DNA of 64,000 nt, taken from contig CAKRTS010000010.1 of NCBI GenBank assembly GCA_934402315.1, forward strand, positions 47,652 to 111,651. Reading direction: 5' to 3'. The notes under the pieces are model-generated. The model was not told the origin of the DNA, made no database searches, and worked only from the letters and a program-made list of their open reading frames with translations. The translations under genes were made by a program, and so were the position numbers. The stretch comes from an uncultured Acetatifactor sp. GTDB lineage: Bacteria; Bacillota; Clostridia; Lachnospirales; Lachnospiraceae. This document shows, piece by piece, positions 1 to 8,620 of the stretch (positions are counted from its first letter, which is position 1; each line of letters starts with the position of its first letter).

Positions 1-37
1 AACATATCGTTCTTGCCAACAGAAAGATTTGAAAATC

Positions 38-92
38 AAAAAAAGTACGCAAAACGGCCAGAACCCCCATGAATTCTGTCCGTCTGCGTACG
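38..92 (-). terminator. Intrinsic terminator of the maltodextrin operon
   Basis: Read on the reverse strand, GTACGC pairs with GCGTAC, and inner arms around 52-65 and 74-84 extend the stem. Seven T follow. It lies just past the GH13 stop codon and so should end the transcript coming from the malE-like gene. Confidence 0.85.
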
Positions 93-101
93 CCTTAACG
101 C

Positions 102-1853
102 TTATTCTGTTTCCAAAATCTGGTATCCCCAGTCCGAAAGGCGGCTTCCCTTTGCAGCGCCCTGCATCAGCAGTCTTCCGCCCTGCAGATATTTTCCCGT
201 ATCGATGTCTCCTTCGCCCACATGAAGAAGGATTCTGACGGTATGCTCCTTTCTTCTCTCAAAGATGAAAAGCTCCGGCTCTGCCACATCCTGCAGCGGA
301 ACCCACTGTGCATCCGGTGCAATCAGCTCTTTGCGTATCCTTAAGGCATCCTTCACGAACTGCCTTTCCTCCTCCGCCCCGGTGCTCCATGCCATAGGGC
401 TTCGGTACTCCTCTTCACGGATTCCGCAGATTCCCTTTTCATCCCCATAAAATACGCTGGGAACACCCGGGAAAAAAATCAGGCAGAGGAAGGCGAGCTT
501 CCATTTCGCAAGATTACCGTCACACAGGCTTAAGAACCTCGGCACATCATGACTGTCGAGGAGGTTCAGCTGCGCCTGCATCAGCTGTGTCGGATACCGT
601 AAAAGCATGTCTGTCATGGCATTGCGGAAATCCTCCGCCTTATAGCTCTGCTGTGCAAACAGCTCGCGGCAATGCTTCCGGAAGTCGTAATTCATCGTGG
701 AGTCCATCATACCGCACCCGAGCCAGTCCTTGGCGTTTTCCCAGACCTCACCGATCAGAACCGCGTCCTGATCTGCCTCCTTGACCGCCTTTCGGAATCT
801 CCGCCAGAAATCCTTGTCAATTTCATTCGCCACATCGAGCCGCCAGCCGTCCACATGGAATTTCTCGATCCAGTATTTTCCAACCTCTGCAAAATACTCC
901 TGCACCTTCGGGTTGGCGGTATCCAGCTTCGGCATCTTTTTCTCATATGCAAAGCATGCGTAGGAAGGCTTTTCTCCCTCCTTCGGCAGCTCCACGGGAA
1001 AGGTCAGCCCATAGAACCAGTCCTGATACGCCGAGTCCCTTCCCTTCTGTACCACATCCTGAAAGAGCGGATTCTTCCAGCCGCAGTGATTGAAAACGCC
1101 GTCAATAATGATATGCATACCCAGCTGATGAATCTTGTCCGTCAGCTCCATAAAATCTTCATCGGTTCCCAGCGTAGGGTCTACATGGTAATAATCGATG
1201 ATGTCGTACTTATGATATTCGCAGGCACAGAAAATCGGATTCAGATAGATGCAGTTAAAGCCGAGATCCTTAATGTATTCCAGATTTTCCGTGATACCGC
1301 GGATCGTACCCCCGAGCCGCGAGATATGGACGTTGCCCTTTTCATCGGTAATCTCAAAGCCCCCGCTCGGAACATGACCCTTTCTGTCGGCAAAGCTGTC
1401 CGGGAAGATGTTGTATACCACCGCATTTTGGAACCATTCCGGCACCTCCAGAATTTCCGAGCGGAGAATATAGGGATACTGGTAATATTCACTTCTTCCT
1501 TCTATTACAAAGCCGTTCTCCGTAATAATGTCCGGCAGCTTCCTCGAAAATTGATCCGCATAATAGTAAGACCATTCATCCCTGTCTCTCAGTTCAAAAT
1601 AATAGCAGAGCCTCCCGGGGATGTGCGGCAGTGTAATCTCCCAGAAATCAAAGCATTCGTCCTGCCAGCGGACGGTCATCTCCGCCTCCGTAAAAACAAC
1701 GGGCGAACGGTCACAGGCTCTGTCTCCCCAGAAAATATGGCACTGCTCAACATTATTCTTAGCCGTCCGCAGACGGATCGTCATTGTCTCCTCGTTCAGC
1801 GCAAACGCATATTGTGAAACAGGTATATGCAGCACGGCGCTCCTGTTAATCAT
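102..1853 (-). CDS. GH13 alpha-glycosidase, neopullulanase / cyclomaltodextrinase type
   Basis: Predicted 583-residue intracellular enzyme hydrolysing maltodextrins, cyclodextrins or pullulan pieces. The N-terminal ~130 residues look like the beta-sandwich of this subfamily. The TIM barrel carries the GH13 signatures: nucleophile Asp in GWRLDVANE, acid/base Glu in LIGEVWE, third Asp in LLDSHD. The length fits the family. Start 1853 was chosen because GGAGG lies 6 nt upstream; upstream in-frame starts lack this. No signal peptide is seen, so substrate is presumably imported by the adjacent transporter. It is the last gene of the operon, 49 nt after the MalG-like stop. The exact substrate cannot be told from sequence. 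Confidence 0.93.
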   Translation of the reverse strand: MINRSAVLHIPVSQYAFALNEETMTIRLRTAKNNVEQCHIFWGDRACDRSPVVFTEAEMTVRWQDECFDFWEITLPHIPGRLCYYFELRDRDEWSYYYADQFSRKLPDIITENGFVIEGRSEYYQYPYILRSEILEVPEWFQNAVVYNIFPDSFADRKGHVPSGGFEITDEKGNVHISRLGGTIRGITENLEYIKDLGFNCIYLNPIFCACEYHKYDIIDYYHVDPTLGTDEDFMELTDKIHQLGMHIIIDGVFNHCGWKNPLFQDVVQKGRDSAYQDWFYGLTFPVELPKEGEKPSYACFAYEKKMPKLDTANPKVQEYFAEVGKYWIEKFHVDGWRLDVANEIDKDFWRRFRKAVKEADQDAVLIGEVWENAKDWLGCGMMDSTMNYDFRKHCRELFAQQSYKAEDFRNAMTDMLLRYPTQLMQAQLNLLDSHDVPRFLSLCDGNLAKWKLAFLCLIFFPGVPSVFYGDEKGICGIREEEYRSPMAWSTGAEEERQFVKDALRIRKELIAPDAQWVPLQDVAEPELFIFERRKEHTVRILLHVGEGDIDTGKYLQGGRLLMQGAAKGSRLSDWGYQILETE

Positions 1854-1902
1854 GTTTACCTCCATACCTGAGCACATCCGCCCTCTCCGGCGGGCGCTCA
1901 CT

Positions 1903-2751
1903 TTAACCCTTTACTCCTCCGGCAGTCAGCCCGGATACCATATATTTCTGAATACAGAAGAAGATCACTAAGATCGGCAGTGAAACCAGCATTGCCGCCG
2001 CCGAGAACAGAGGCCAGCTCCTGCTGTAATCATTCGCCTGCAGCTGGTACAATCCTCCCGCCAGTGCATAGCTCTGCTCCTTCAGCATAAATGTCGTCGA
2101 GAACATATACTCATTCCACACAGAGATCAGAACCATCACTGCCGTCACAATGATTGCCGGACGCGCCAGCGGCAGAATGATCCTCACGATCATCTGAAGA
2201 TTGCTTGCCCCGTCGATCTTTGACGCCTCCTCGATCTCCACCGGAATAGTGTCAAAATATCCTTTCATGTTCCAGATGCCGAAAATGCACATGGAGCCTG
2301 CGTAAATCATCATCAGACCAAGATGGGAGTTCAGCAGTCCCATCAGCTTAAACAGGCGGAACAGCGCAAACATCGTCAGAATCTGGGGAAATGCATTCAG
2401 CAGGAGCAGAACCTGAAGCACTGCGTTTCTCCCCCTAAACCGGAATCTCGAGAAAGCGTATGCCGCCGTGACGCTGGTTCCCATGGCAAGAATCATCGTC
2501 CCCACACTCAGCTTTACTGAATTCAGAAACCAGATCAGGAACGGCTCTTCCTTGAGAATCCTGCGGTAATTTTCCAGTGTCACCTTCTCCGGGAAAAAGG
2601 AGTTTCCCGAGGAAAGCGCTCCGCTGCCCTCCCCGATGGACAGGGAAAAGGCGTAGAGAATCGGTATCAGCGCAAGTCCGCAGAGAAGGATGAAGAAAAT
2701 GTTCAATGCTGTCAGCTTTAATGTCTGTCTGAGTTTTTTATGTGACCTCAT
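1903..2751 (-). CDS. Maltodextrin-type ABC transporter permease, MalG-like
   Basis: Inner-membrane permease of a carbohydrate-uptake ABC transporter of the CUT1 family, 282 residues and about six membrane spans. The EAA loop that docks the ATPase is visible as EEASKIDGAS. No ATPase gene is present here; CUT1 systems in Firmicutes commonly share one MsmK/MalK-type ATPase encoded elsewhere, so that is the expected partner. ATG at 2751 is preferred over ATG at 2757 because AAGGAGGG abuts 2757 but sits 6 nt from 2751. Partner of the MalF-like permease 12 nt upstream. Confidence 0.92.
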   Translation of the reverse strand: MRSHKKLRQTLKLTALNIFFILLCGLALIPILYAFSLSIGEGSGALSSGNSFFPEKVTLENYRRILKEEPFLIWFLNSVKLSVGTMILAMGTSVTAAYAFSRFRFRGRNAVLQVLLLLNAFPQILTMFALFRLFKLMGLLNSHLGLMMIYAGSMCIFGIWNMKGYFDTIPVEIEEASKIDGASNLQMIVRIILPLARPAIIVTAVMVLISVWNEYMFSTTFMLKEQSYALAGGLYQLQANDYSRSWPLFSAAAMLVSLPILVIFFCIQKYMVSGLTAGGVKG

Positions 2752-2763
2752 TTCCATCCCTCC

Positions 2764-3645
2764 TTAATCCTTCGTGGTCGAGCGGTTCGTCCAGAGCGAG
2801 AAGAGAATAATCAATGTAAAGATGACCATTGTAACCGCCGAGGACAGACCGTAATTGTTGGAGACAAACGCCTTTTCATGCGCAAAGGTGATGATCGTCT
2901 GGATTGTCGCCCCCGAGAGAGAGCCCTTCTGCTTCGTCAGCAGGTAGACGATGTCAAACTGCTTGAAGGTTGTGAAGGTCGTCATGACGACCGCGGGCGC
3001 AATGATTCCTCTCATGGAGGGAATCGTGATGTAGATGCTCTTCTGCCAGAAACCGGCTCCGTCCAGTGTCGCACTCTCGTACATGCTGCTGTCGATGCTC
3101 TTCAGCGCGCCGTCGATCGTCGTAATCATGAACGGAAGCGCCATCCAGAGGTTCAGAACCAGACAGGCAAAAAAGGCGGGCACATTCTCTGCAAGATAGT
3201 TCATCTTAGGCAGTCCGAGCGAACGCAGCACCTTATTCAGCAGTCCGAACTCGGTGTTATACATTCCCACCTTCCAGACAAGAATGGATACATATGCGGG
3301 CATCGCCCACGGGAACATTAAAAGCGTCTTGTACAGGCGGCTCAACCGCAGTCCCTTGGCATTCAGCGCCAAGGCAATAAAGAACGAAAGAACCACCTGC
3401 AGCACGATATTTGTCACAGTCCACAAAAGTGTGAAGCCCACTGCGGAAAGGAAGCCGGAATCCAGCTTCAGAAGCGCCCGCCCGTAGTTTTTCAAACCAA
3501 TCACATCATATTCCGTCCAGTGATATAGATTCATATTCGTCAGGGATATGTACCCCGTATAGACAATAGGGAAAAGTACAATGATCCCGACCAGTATCAT
3601 AGACGGCAGGCTATAGAGCCATGGCGTGGCTTTTTTCCTCTTCAT
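2764..3645 (-). CDS. Maltodextrin-type ABC transporter permease, MalF-like
   Basis: 293-residue CUT1 permease with about six membrane spans and an EAA loop (YESATLDGAG). It should form the heterodimeric membrane channel with the MalG-like protein. It lacks the large periplasmic insertion of the enterobacterial MalF, as usual in Gram-positives. GGAAGGAG lies 7 nt before the start. Second gene of the operon, following the binding protein after a 44-nt gap. Confidence 0.92.
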   Translation of the reverse strand: MKRKKATPWLYSLPSMILVGIIVLFPIVYTGYISLTNMNLYHWTEYDVIGLKNYGRALLKLDSGFLSAVGFTLLWTVTNIVLQVVLSFFIALALNAKGLRLSRLYKTLLMFPWAMPAYVSILVWKVGMYNTEFGLLNKVLRSLGLPKMNYLAENVPAFFACLVLNLWMALPFMITTIDGALKSIDSSMYESATLDGAGFWQKSIYITIPSMRGIIAPAVVMTTFTTFKQFDIVYLLTKQKGSLSGATIQTIITFAHEKAFVSNNYGLSSAVTMVIFTLIILFSLWTNRSTTKD

Positions 3646-3689
3646 CCGATTTCTCCTTCCCGCATTGGGCTTTGCGATCTGTTATCTTT

Positions 3690-4985
3690 TTACTGCATGT
3701 CGGCGATCGCTGCCAACGCTTCCTTCTGATAGTTATCCGCAACCTCTTCCACATTCTGGCCGGACTTATTCACTGCAGCCAGCAGGGATTCTGTCGGTCC
3801 CCACATGCTTCCCATCTGGGGAATATTGGGCATGGGAACTGCTGTCTCGGCTGTCTTCTGCATAGCAACAATCATCTCATTCTGAGCGACCTCGGGATCC
3901 TCATATGCCTTTACGTTTGCGGGAGCACAGTTGTACTCCTTTGCGAGAACAACGCCGACCTCGGGCTGTGCGAGCACTTCCAGTACCTTTGTGATTGCTG
4001 CGCCCTTATTCTCTGCTGCATACTTGAATACGCCCAGAGACTGTACGCCGGAGAAGGGCTTCAGTGCATTTCCGTTCGGAAGCTTGATGTCTGCAAGGGA
4101 TTTCACACCGTAGTTGATTCCCGCTTCCTTGATGCCGGAGATCAGCCAGGGACCGCCCCAGATTGCTGCTGCCTTTCCTTCGTTGAACAGCGCTGTCACA
4201 GTATTGTAATCGCCGTCTGCCTCCAGAGCCGCAAACTTCTTATTATAGTCGACAGCTTCCTTTGTCGCCTGCTCATTCAGACCCGGCTGGGCATCCTCGT
4301 TGATAATGTAACCGCCAAAGCCATAGATGAACGGGGAGACATTGTAAGCGCCGGAATGCTGGTTCACCAGCGCATAGTTGTCACCGTCGGTATGTGCAAC
4401 CATGTAATCATAAAGCTCTTCTGTCGTATCGGGAATCTCGCCCTCCCAGAGATCCTTGTTGTAGATCATCAGCAGTGTCTCAAAGTACAGCGGCATCAGG
4501 TACTGCTCACCCTTGTAGGTGTCTGCCTGAATCGTCATTGGCAGAAGATCTGCTTCCTTGTCGGCACTAATCAGGTTTCCGACAGGCTCCAGAATGCCCA
4601 TCTCCGCAAAACCGCCGAGGGAATCATGAGCAAACAGATACATGTCGGGGCCGTTTACCGCATCCGTGCCGTATAACTGAATCTGGCTGGTAAGGTCAGA
4701 TTTCTTCTCAAACTTTAATGTGATCTTATCGTCTGCGAGCTTCTGGTTCACAACCTCCGCGATGCTTCCCATCATTGTCTCGTCATTGTCATGCCATACC
4801 ACAACTTCGACAGGCTCCGCACTGACCTCGTCGCTTTTCCCTGCCTCGGAAGACTGCTCGCTGCTTGTCTTCTGGCTGTCGGACTTCGATGCATCGTTTG
4901 ATGTCTGCGCCGCCTGCTGACCGCAGCCCGCCAGCATTGTCACTGCCATGAGAATTGCCGTGAGACCTAATGTTTTCTTTTTCAT
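3690..4985 (-). CDS. Maltodextrin-type solute-binding lipoprotein, MalE-like
   Basis: 431-residue extracellular binding protein that delivers sugar to the MalF/G-like permeases. The N-terminus is a lipoprotein signal peptide with lipobox LAGC, followed by a Ser/Ala/Glu-rich linker and a family 1 binding-protein fold (WHDNDE near the mature start; a WGGPW motif mid-protein). Start 4985 is set by AAGGAAGG upstream and by the signal peptide; the reading frame stays open further upstream but runs into the control region. First gene of the operon. Maltodextrin specificity is inferred from the GH13 enzyme and from overall resemblance to MalE/MdxE. Confidence 0.92.
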   Translation of the reverse strand: MKKKTLGLTAILMAVTMLAGCGQQAAQTSNDASKSDSQKTSSEQSSEAGKSDEVSAEPVEVVVWHDNDETMMGSIAEVVNQKLADDKITLKFEKKSDLTSQIQLYGTDAVNGPDMYLFAHDSLGGFAEMGILEPVGNLISADKEADLLPMTIQADTYKGEQYLMPLYFETLLMIYNKDLWEGEIPDTTEELYDYMVAHTDGDNYALVNQHSGAYNVSPFIYGFGGYIINEDAQPGLNEQATKEAVDYNKKFAALEADGDYNTVTALFNEGKAAAIWGGPWLISGIKEAGINYGVKSLADIKLPNGNALKPFSGVQSLGVFKYAAENKGAAITKVLEVLAQPEVGVVLAKEYNCAPANVKAYEDPEVAQNEMIVAMQKTAETAVPMPNIPQMGSMWGPTESLLAAVNKSGQNVEEVADNYQKEALAAIADMQ

Positions 4986-5007
4986 AAATTTTCCTTCCTT
5001 TCTTGAA

Positions 5008-5050
5008 TGAAAACGTTCACCGTTTTTAGCATTTAGGAAACTGTTTTCCT
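5008..5050. promoter_or_regulatory. cre-like site and inverted repeats in the malE leader
   Basis: 5008-5021 (TGAAAACGTTCACC) matches the CcpA cre consensus TGWAANCGNTNWCA at 13 of 14 positions. The same bases form an inverted repeat AAAACG / CGTTTT (5010-5026). A second perfect repeat, AGGAAA / TTTCCT, lies at 5035-5050. Both are candidate operators for the divergent LacI regulator or for CcpA; which one binds is not visible from sequence. Confidence 0.55.
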
Positions 5051-5157
5051 TTATGTTATACCAAATCCGTTTCCCTGCAGATTTCGTATTTTTCTTGTGC
5101 ACACTCTATTTATAGCATTTTCAACACATGTTTTCTATTGCATTTTACATGTTTTTG

Positions 5158-5190
5158 TTGACTTTGTTAGGAAAACGCTATACCATTTTC
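5158..5190 (+). promoter_or_regulatory. Putative promoter and operator of the LacI regulator gene
   Basis: A -35 TTGACT (5158-5163) is followed after 17 bp by a weak -10 TACCAT. GAAAACG and CATTTTC (5171-5190) form a near-palindrome across the spacer and -10 element. The GAAAACG half-site recurs in the malE leader, which suggests autoregulation by the LacI protein. Confidence 0.5.
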
Positions 5191-5222
5191 TTAAAATTAG
5201 CTATTTTCACAAGGAGGTATCT

Positions 5223-6248
5223 ATGGGAGTTACCATTCGGGAGGTTGCAAAGGAAGCCGGTGTATCCATTTCCACCGTGTCCAAGGTCTTAAACGGGTGG
5301 ACAACCATCTCGCCGGAGACGGTGAACCGCGTGCAGGAGGCAATCCGGAAGCTGCATTATGTGCCCAATTCGAGAGCGGTAAATTTCGCGCGCGGATCGA
5401 CCATGAACATTCTCTTTCTGGCGGCGCTTTCCAAGGACCGCGTCTACGCAAATCCGCATATGTTCAATATTCTCTGCGGTGTACAGCGGGAGCTGGCATC
5501 GCGGAACTATACGCTTACGCTGGTCAGCGAGCCGGAAAACGGCGCTCTGGAGGAATATCTGGAGCAGATCACCTCCGGGAAGATCGCGGACGGCATCCTG
5601 ATCGACGGCTCCGTGTTTTCACAAAAGCTGGCGAAGCCCCTGATAGACCATCAGTTTCCCCACATGCTGATCGGGCATCCCAATATCGGCGGAAAGCTCT
5701 GCTGGATCGACACTGACAACGGACTTGCCGGAGAGTTTGCCGCCCATCATATGATGGAGTGCGGTTATGCCCAGACCGCCTATATTGCAAACCGCGAGAA
5801 GGGGTATATCTCCACGCACCGCCTGAACGGTTTTCTCGGCGGGATGTATTATTACGGCTACCACATTCCCGAGGATTACATCGGCTACACGGAGGACACC
5901 ATTGCTGCAAGCCACCAGTGCGCCCTCCGGCTGCTGTCCCTCCCGAAGCGCCCCAGAGCCATTGTCTGCGAAAACAACACGATGGCAATCGGCGCAATCC
6001 GCGCGATCAACGAGAAAAAGCTGTCAATTCCGGGAGATATTGCACTCCTTACTTTTGACAGCTATCCTTATTCACAGATTATAGAGCCTACCCCTACCGT
6101 GGTAGACATTGATGTTTACGATCTGGGCGTACAGGCCGCCCAGATGCTTTTGCGCAAAATTGAAAATCCGTCCCTTCTCGTACAGACGACGACCGCCCTT
6201 CCGGTCTTAAAGCAGGGAGAAACGACCACGCCGGAAAACCGGAGGTAG
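5223..6248 (+). CDS. LacI-family transcriptional regulator of the maltodextrin operon
   Basis: 341-residue DNA-binding repressor. The LacI helix-turn-helix is at residues 3-25 (TIREVAKEAGVSISTVSKVLNG), followed by the hinge (VPNSRAVNFARGST) and a periplasmic-binding-like effector domain of normal length. ATG at 5223 has AAGGAGGT 5-6 nt upstream; the open frame further upstream is in the promoter. It is divergent from the malE-like gene, so local control by a maltose-type inducer is inferred. Confidence 0.92.
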   Translation: MGVTIREVAKEAGVSISTVSKVLNGWTTISPETVNRVQEAIRKLHYVPNSRAVNFARGSTMNILFLAALSKDRVYANPHMFNILCGVQRELASRNYTLTLVSEPENGALEEYLEQITSGKIADGILIDGSVFSQKLAKPLIDHQFPHMLIGHPNIGGKLCWIDTDNGLAGEFAAHHMMECGYAQTAYIANREKGYISTHRLNGFLGGMYYYGYHIPEDYIGYTEDTIAASHQCALRLLSLPKRPRAIVCENNTMAIGAIRAINEKKLSIPGDIALLTFDSYPYSQIIEPTPTVVDIDVYDLGVQAAQMLLRKIENPSLLVQTTTALPVLKQGETTTPENRR

Positions 6249-6250
6249 AA

Positions 6251-7369
6251 TTACTTTTTCTTTGTGCTGCGGATTCCCAGAATCCAGTACCGCAGAATGG
6301 GAATCCTGCGGACAATTTCATTCAACAGAAGCGATACCGCCAGCGCCCCGGCCAGCTCCACCAGATAGATAACGGGCAGCGGCAGATTCTTTCCGATCAG
6401 CAGATAATTAATCACCAGCATGACGGGAATATGGAACACATAGATTCCGAAGCAGCATTTGCGCATGTATTCCGACGGCCGATTGCTAAAATTCAGGAAC
6501 TTTGCACCGGCTCCCAGGATGAACAGAACCATGCAGAAGGCATAAAGGTTCAAGTCATACCGGGACAGCACATTCACATCCGAATATGCCAGTCCGTAGC
6601 ACCTTGTCATATAAAGGACACCTGTTCCGATGCATAATACCAGAAGCGGAAGCACCGCTTTCTTCAGCTTCTCAATCACCTTGTCATTTGAAAAAATATA
6701 GAAGCCTGCCAGAAACGCGGGAATGTATATGCCATTCCTGTATGCGGTAATCAGCGGCATATTCAGGATATGCGAGCCTCCCCAGAAAATCAGATACAGA
6801 AGCACCATTACCGCGCTAAACGCCACCCAGCCCCTTATCCTGCTCTCTATCCATGCGCATGCCTTGTCATCGTCAACGTCAAAGTGCGCAAGAAGCTTTC
6901 TCACCAGCATTAAAATCAACACCGCCACGAACAGCACATGGCAGAACCACAGTGCGCCGATTCCACAGCTTAAGACAACAATTGCCCTCACAAAGCCGGG
7001 CACCTCCGGCGGCAGGTTCGCGCTCGCCGTATGCAGGTAGATGACATAGCCTCCGATCCAGCCGAACGCGAGAACGCCCAGTGTAGACGGAACAAGTATC
7101 TTATCCACACGCGCACGCAGGAATTCACGGTTTGTCCTCTTTCCCAGCGCCGCCCGTGCACTGATTCCCGCCACTACGAACAAAAGCAGCATAAACCACG
7201 GGTAGACAAAGTATTGATACAATCCGGCAAAGGTGACCGAGCCCGTATATTCCTTCGCTCCGGCAAACATTGCCTCTATCCCGATATTATTATAGTAATA
7301 AAAAATGTGGAAAATAACGACCAGCAGGATCGTGATCCACCGTATGTTATCCAGATAGTGTTTTCTCAT
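6251..7369 (-). CDS. Membrane acyltransferase family 3 protein
   Basis: 372-residue integral membrane protein with about ten membrane spans. The N-terminal motif DNIRWITILLVVIFHIFYYY is typical of acyltransferase family 3, which transfers acyl groups to sugars, lipids or cell-wall polymers. The conserved His of the first span is present. The acceptor is unknown. It ends 2 nt from the convergent LacI gene. A GGAAG lies about 9 nt upstream of the start. Confidence 0.85.
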   Translation of the reverse strand: MRKHYLDNIRWITILLVVIFHIFYYYNNIGIEAMFAGAKEYTGSVTFAGLYQYFVYPWFMLLLFVVAGISARAALGKRTNREFLRARVDKILVPSTLGVLAFGWIGGYVIYLHTASANLPPEVPGFVRAIVVLSCGIGALWFCHVLFVAVLILMLVRKLLAHFDVDDDKACAWIESRIRGWVAFSAVMVLLYLIFWGGSHILNMPLITAYRNGIYIPAFLAGFYIFSNDKVIEKLKKAVLPLLVLCIGTGVLYMTRCYGLAYSDVNVLSRYDLNLYAFCMVLFILGAGAKFLNFSNRPSEYMRKCCFGIYVFHIPVMLVINYLLIGKNLPLPVIYLVELAGALAVSLLLNEIVRRIPILRYWILGIRSTKKK

Positions 7370-7391
7370 TTCTCTTATGCTTCCTTTCCTT

Positions 7392-7820
7392 TTATCGCTC
7401 CGTATTTATCATCTTCATTGCCGCATTGACAAAATCCATCATCGCCTCCGCCTTAATCAGCGCGATCCCCTGCTCTATATCTCCCAGCACAACAATGGAA
7501 TCCCCCGCCTCAATATGAAAGACATCCCTTGCCTTCTTGGGAAGCACGATCTGCCCCCGCGCTCCAACCGTCACGGTTCCGAACATATACTTTCCCTTCG
7601 GCGGCAGCGGAAGCTCCTTGTTCCGTTCCTCATAATGAAGCAGGTCTTCCATGGAGACCCCAAACGCCTCCGCCATCCTGTCACACGCCAGAACATCGGG
7701 GACACTCTCTCCCAGCTCCCATTTTGACACTGTCTGGCGGCTCGTTCCCGTCAGTTCCGCCAGCTGCTCCTGCGACATTTTGGCCCTCTTTCTCAAAATC
7801 TGTATATTTTCTGCCAGCAT
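7392..7820 (-). CDS. XRE helix-turn-helix regulator with C-terminal AbrB-like domain
   Basis: 142-residue regulator. Residues ~5-60 are a Cro/C1-type helix-turn-helix (MSQEQLAELTGTSRQTVSKWE). Residues ~80-130 resemble a SpoVT/AbrB swapped-hairpin domain (VGARGQIVLPKKARDVF). Two DNA-binding folds in one chain suggest a dimer reading extended sites. GGAGGG is 5-6 nt before the start. It lies 22 nt upstream of the acyltransferase on the same strand and may control it. Confidence 0.85.
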   Translation of the reverse strand: MLAENIQILRKRAKMSQEQLAELTGTSRQTVSKWELGESVPDVLACDRMAEAFGVSMEDLLHYEERNKELPLPPKGKYMFGTVTVGARGQIVLPKKARDVFHIEAGDSIVVLGDIEQGIALIKAEAMMDFVNAAMKMINTER

Positions 7821-7910
7821 CCTATCCCTCCTCGCTGTTTTTCCTGTATTTCATTCATTTCATACTTTTCATGTTTTTATTGTAATGCAGCCATTTTCCC
7901 TTTTCTACCA

Positions 7911-7947
7911 AAAAAAGTAACAAAAGGCAACGCCCAATGTTACTTTT
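7911..7947 (-). terminator. Intrinsic terminator after the NUDIX gene
   Basis: AAAAGTAACA pairs perfectly with TGTTACTTTT over 10 bp. On the reverse strand the stem runs into a long T tract. It ends the antiporter-NUDIX transcript and separates it from the XRE-AbrB gene. Confidence 0.85.
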
Positions 7948-7962
7948 CTTAACATCCCCGTT

Positions 7963-8583
7963 TTAATCGATCAGGGTTTTCCAGTTCGGAGTGTGATAGG
8001 CTTCAAAGCACATCTCGACCTGCTCCCTGTTATTCTTCTCCTCCGCAAGCACCGGCAGCTCGTCCAGTCCGAAATATCTGCTCTCGACTGTCTCGATATT
8101 CTGCTCAAAAGCCCCTCCCGTCACGGTACAGAGCACGAATACCTTGCAGACCTTATACGCATAGACCGGAAGATTATGCTTTTCCCTGTCCTGCACCGCG
8201 ATTACAACATCCGCCGTCACATCCAGCCCTGCCTCTTCCTTCACTTCCTTAATTACGTTTTCCTTGACGGAAATATCGACATCCACCCAGCCTCCCGGCA
8301 GGGACCAGGTTCCGTTATTTTCCTTAACCAGCAATATCTTTTCTCCGTCAAATATCGCTGCCCTGGTATCGAGCTTTGGGGTCTGGTAGCCCACATCATT
8401 GCAGAAAAGATCCTTTACCTTTTCCACCGGAATCTCCGTCTTATAGCTTATCATTTCCGCCGCAATCGTGCGGATCTGTTCATATCTTTCCCGGTCGAAT
8501 TTATCCTTGCCATAAAATAGTCCCGCCTGGGCGATGCTTTGCAGTTCGACCGCCCACTGAAGCCATTTTTCATTCTTCTCCAT
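7963..8583 (-). CDS. NUDIX hydrolase with Nudix_N domain
   Basis: 206-residue hydrolase of the group with an N-terminal helical Nudix_N domain (residues ~1-60), often annotated as ADP-ribose pyrophosphatase. The Nudix box near residues 88-112 reads GWVDVDISVKENVIKEV then KEEAG. The first box Glu is Ile, and Arg before EU is Lys; the catalytic KEEAG part is kept. Start 8583 is set by AGGAGG 7 nt upstream. It follows the antiporter by 37 nt and probably shares its riboswitch-controlled transcript. Confidence 0.85.
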   Translation of the reverse strand: MEKNEKWLQWAVELQSIAQAGLFYGKDKFDRERYEQIRTIAAEMISYKTEIPVEKVKDLFCNDVGYQTPKLDTRAAIFDGEKILLVKENNGTWSLPGGWVDVDISVKENVIKEVKEEAGLDVTADVVIAVQDREKHNLPVYAYKVCKVFVLCTVTGGAFEQNIETVESRYFGLDELPVLAEEKNNREQVEMCFEAYHTPNWKTLID

Positions 8584-8620
8584 GTCCGCCTCCTGAAGTC
8601 CTGTCAACAGTATACAGAAC

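Noticed and set aside
672..1817. 381-codon open frame on the + strand opposite the GH13 gene
   Set aside because: Antisense to a gene with intact catalytic motifs; no family resemblance, no Shine-Dalgarno.
3621..4676. 351-codon + strand frame opposite the malE-like gene
   Set aside because: Cys/Leu-rich composition of a shadow frame; the reverse gene has signal peptide and family motifs.
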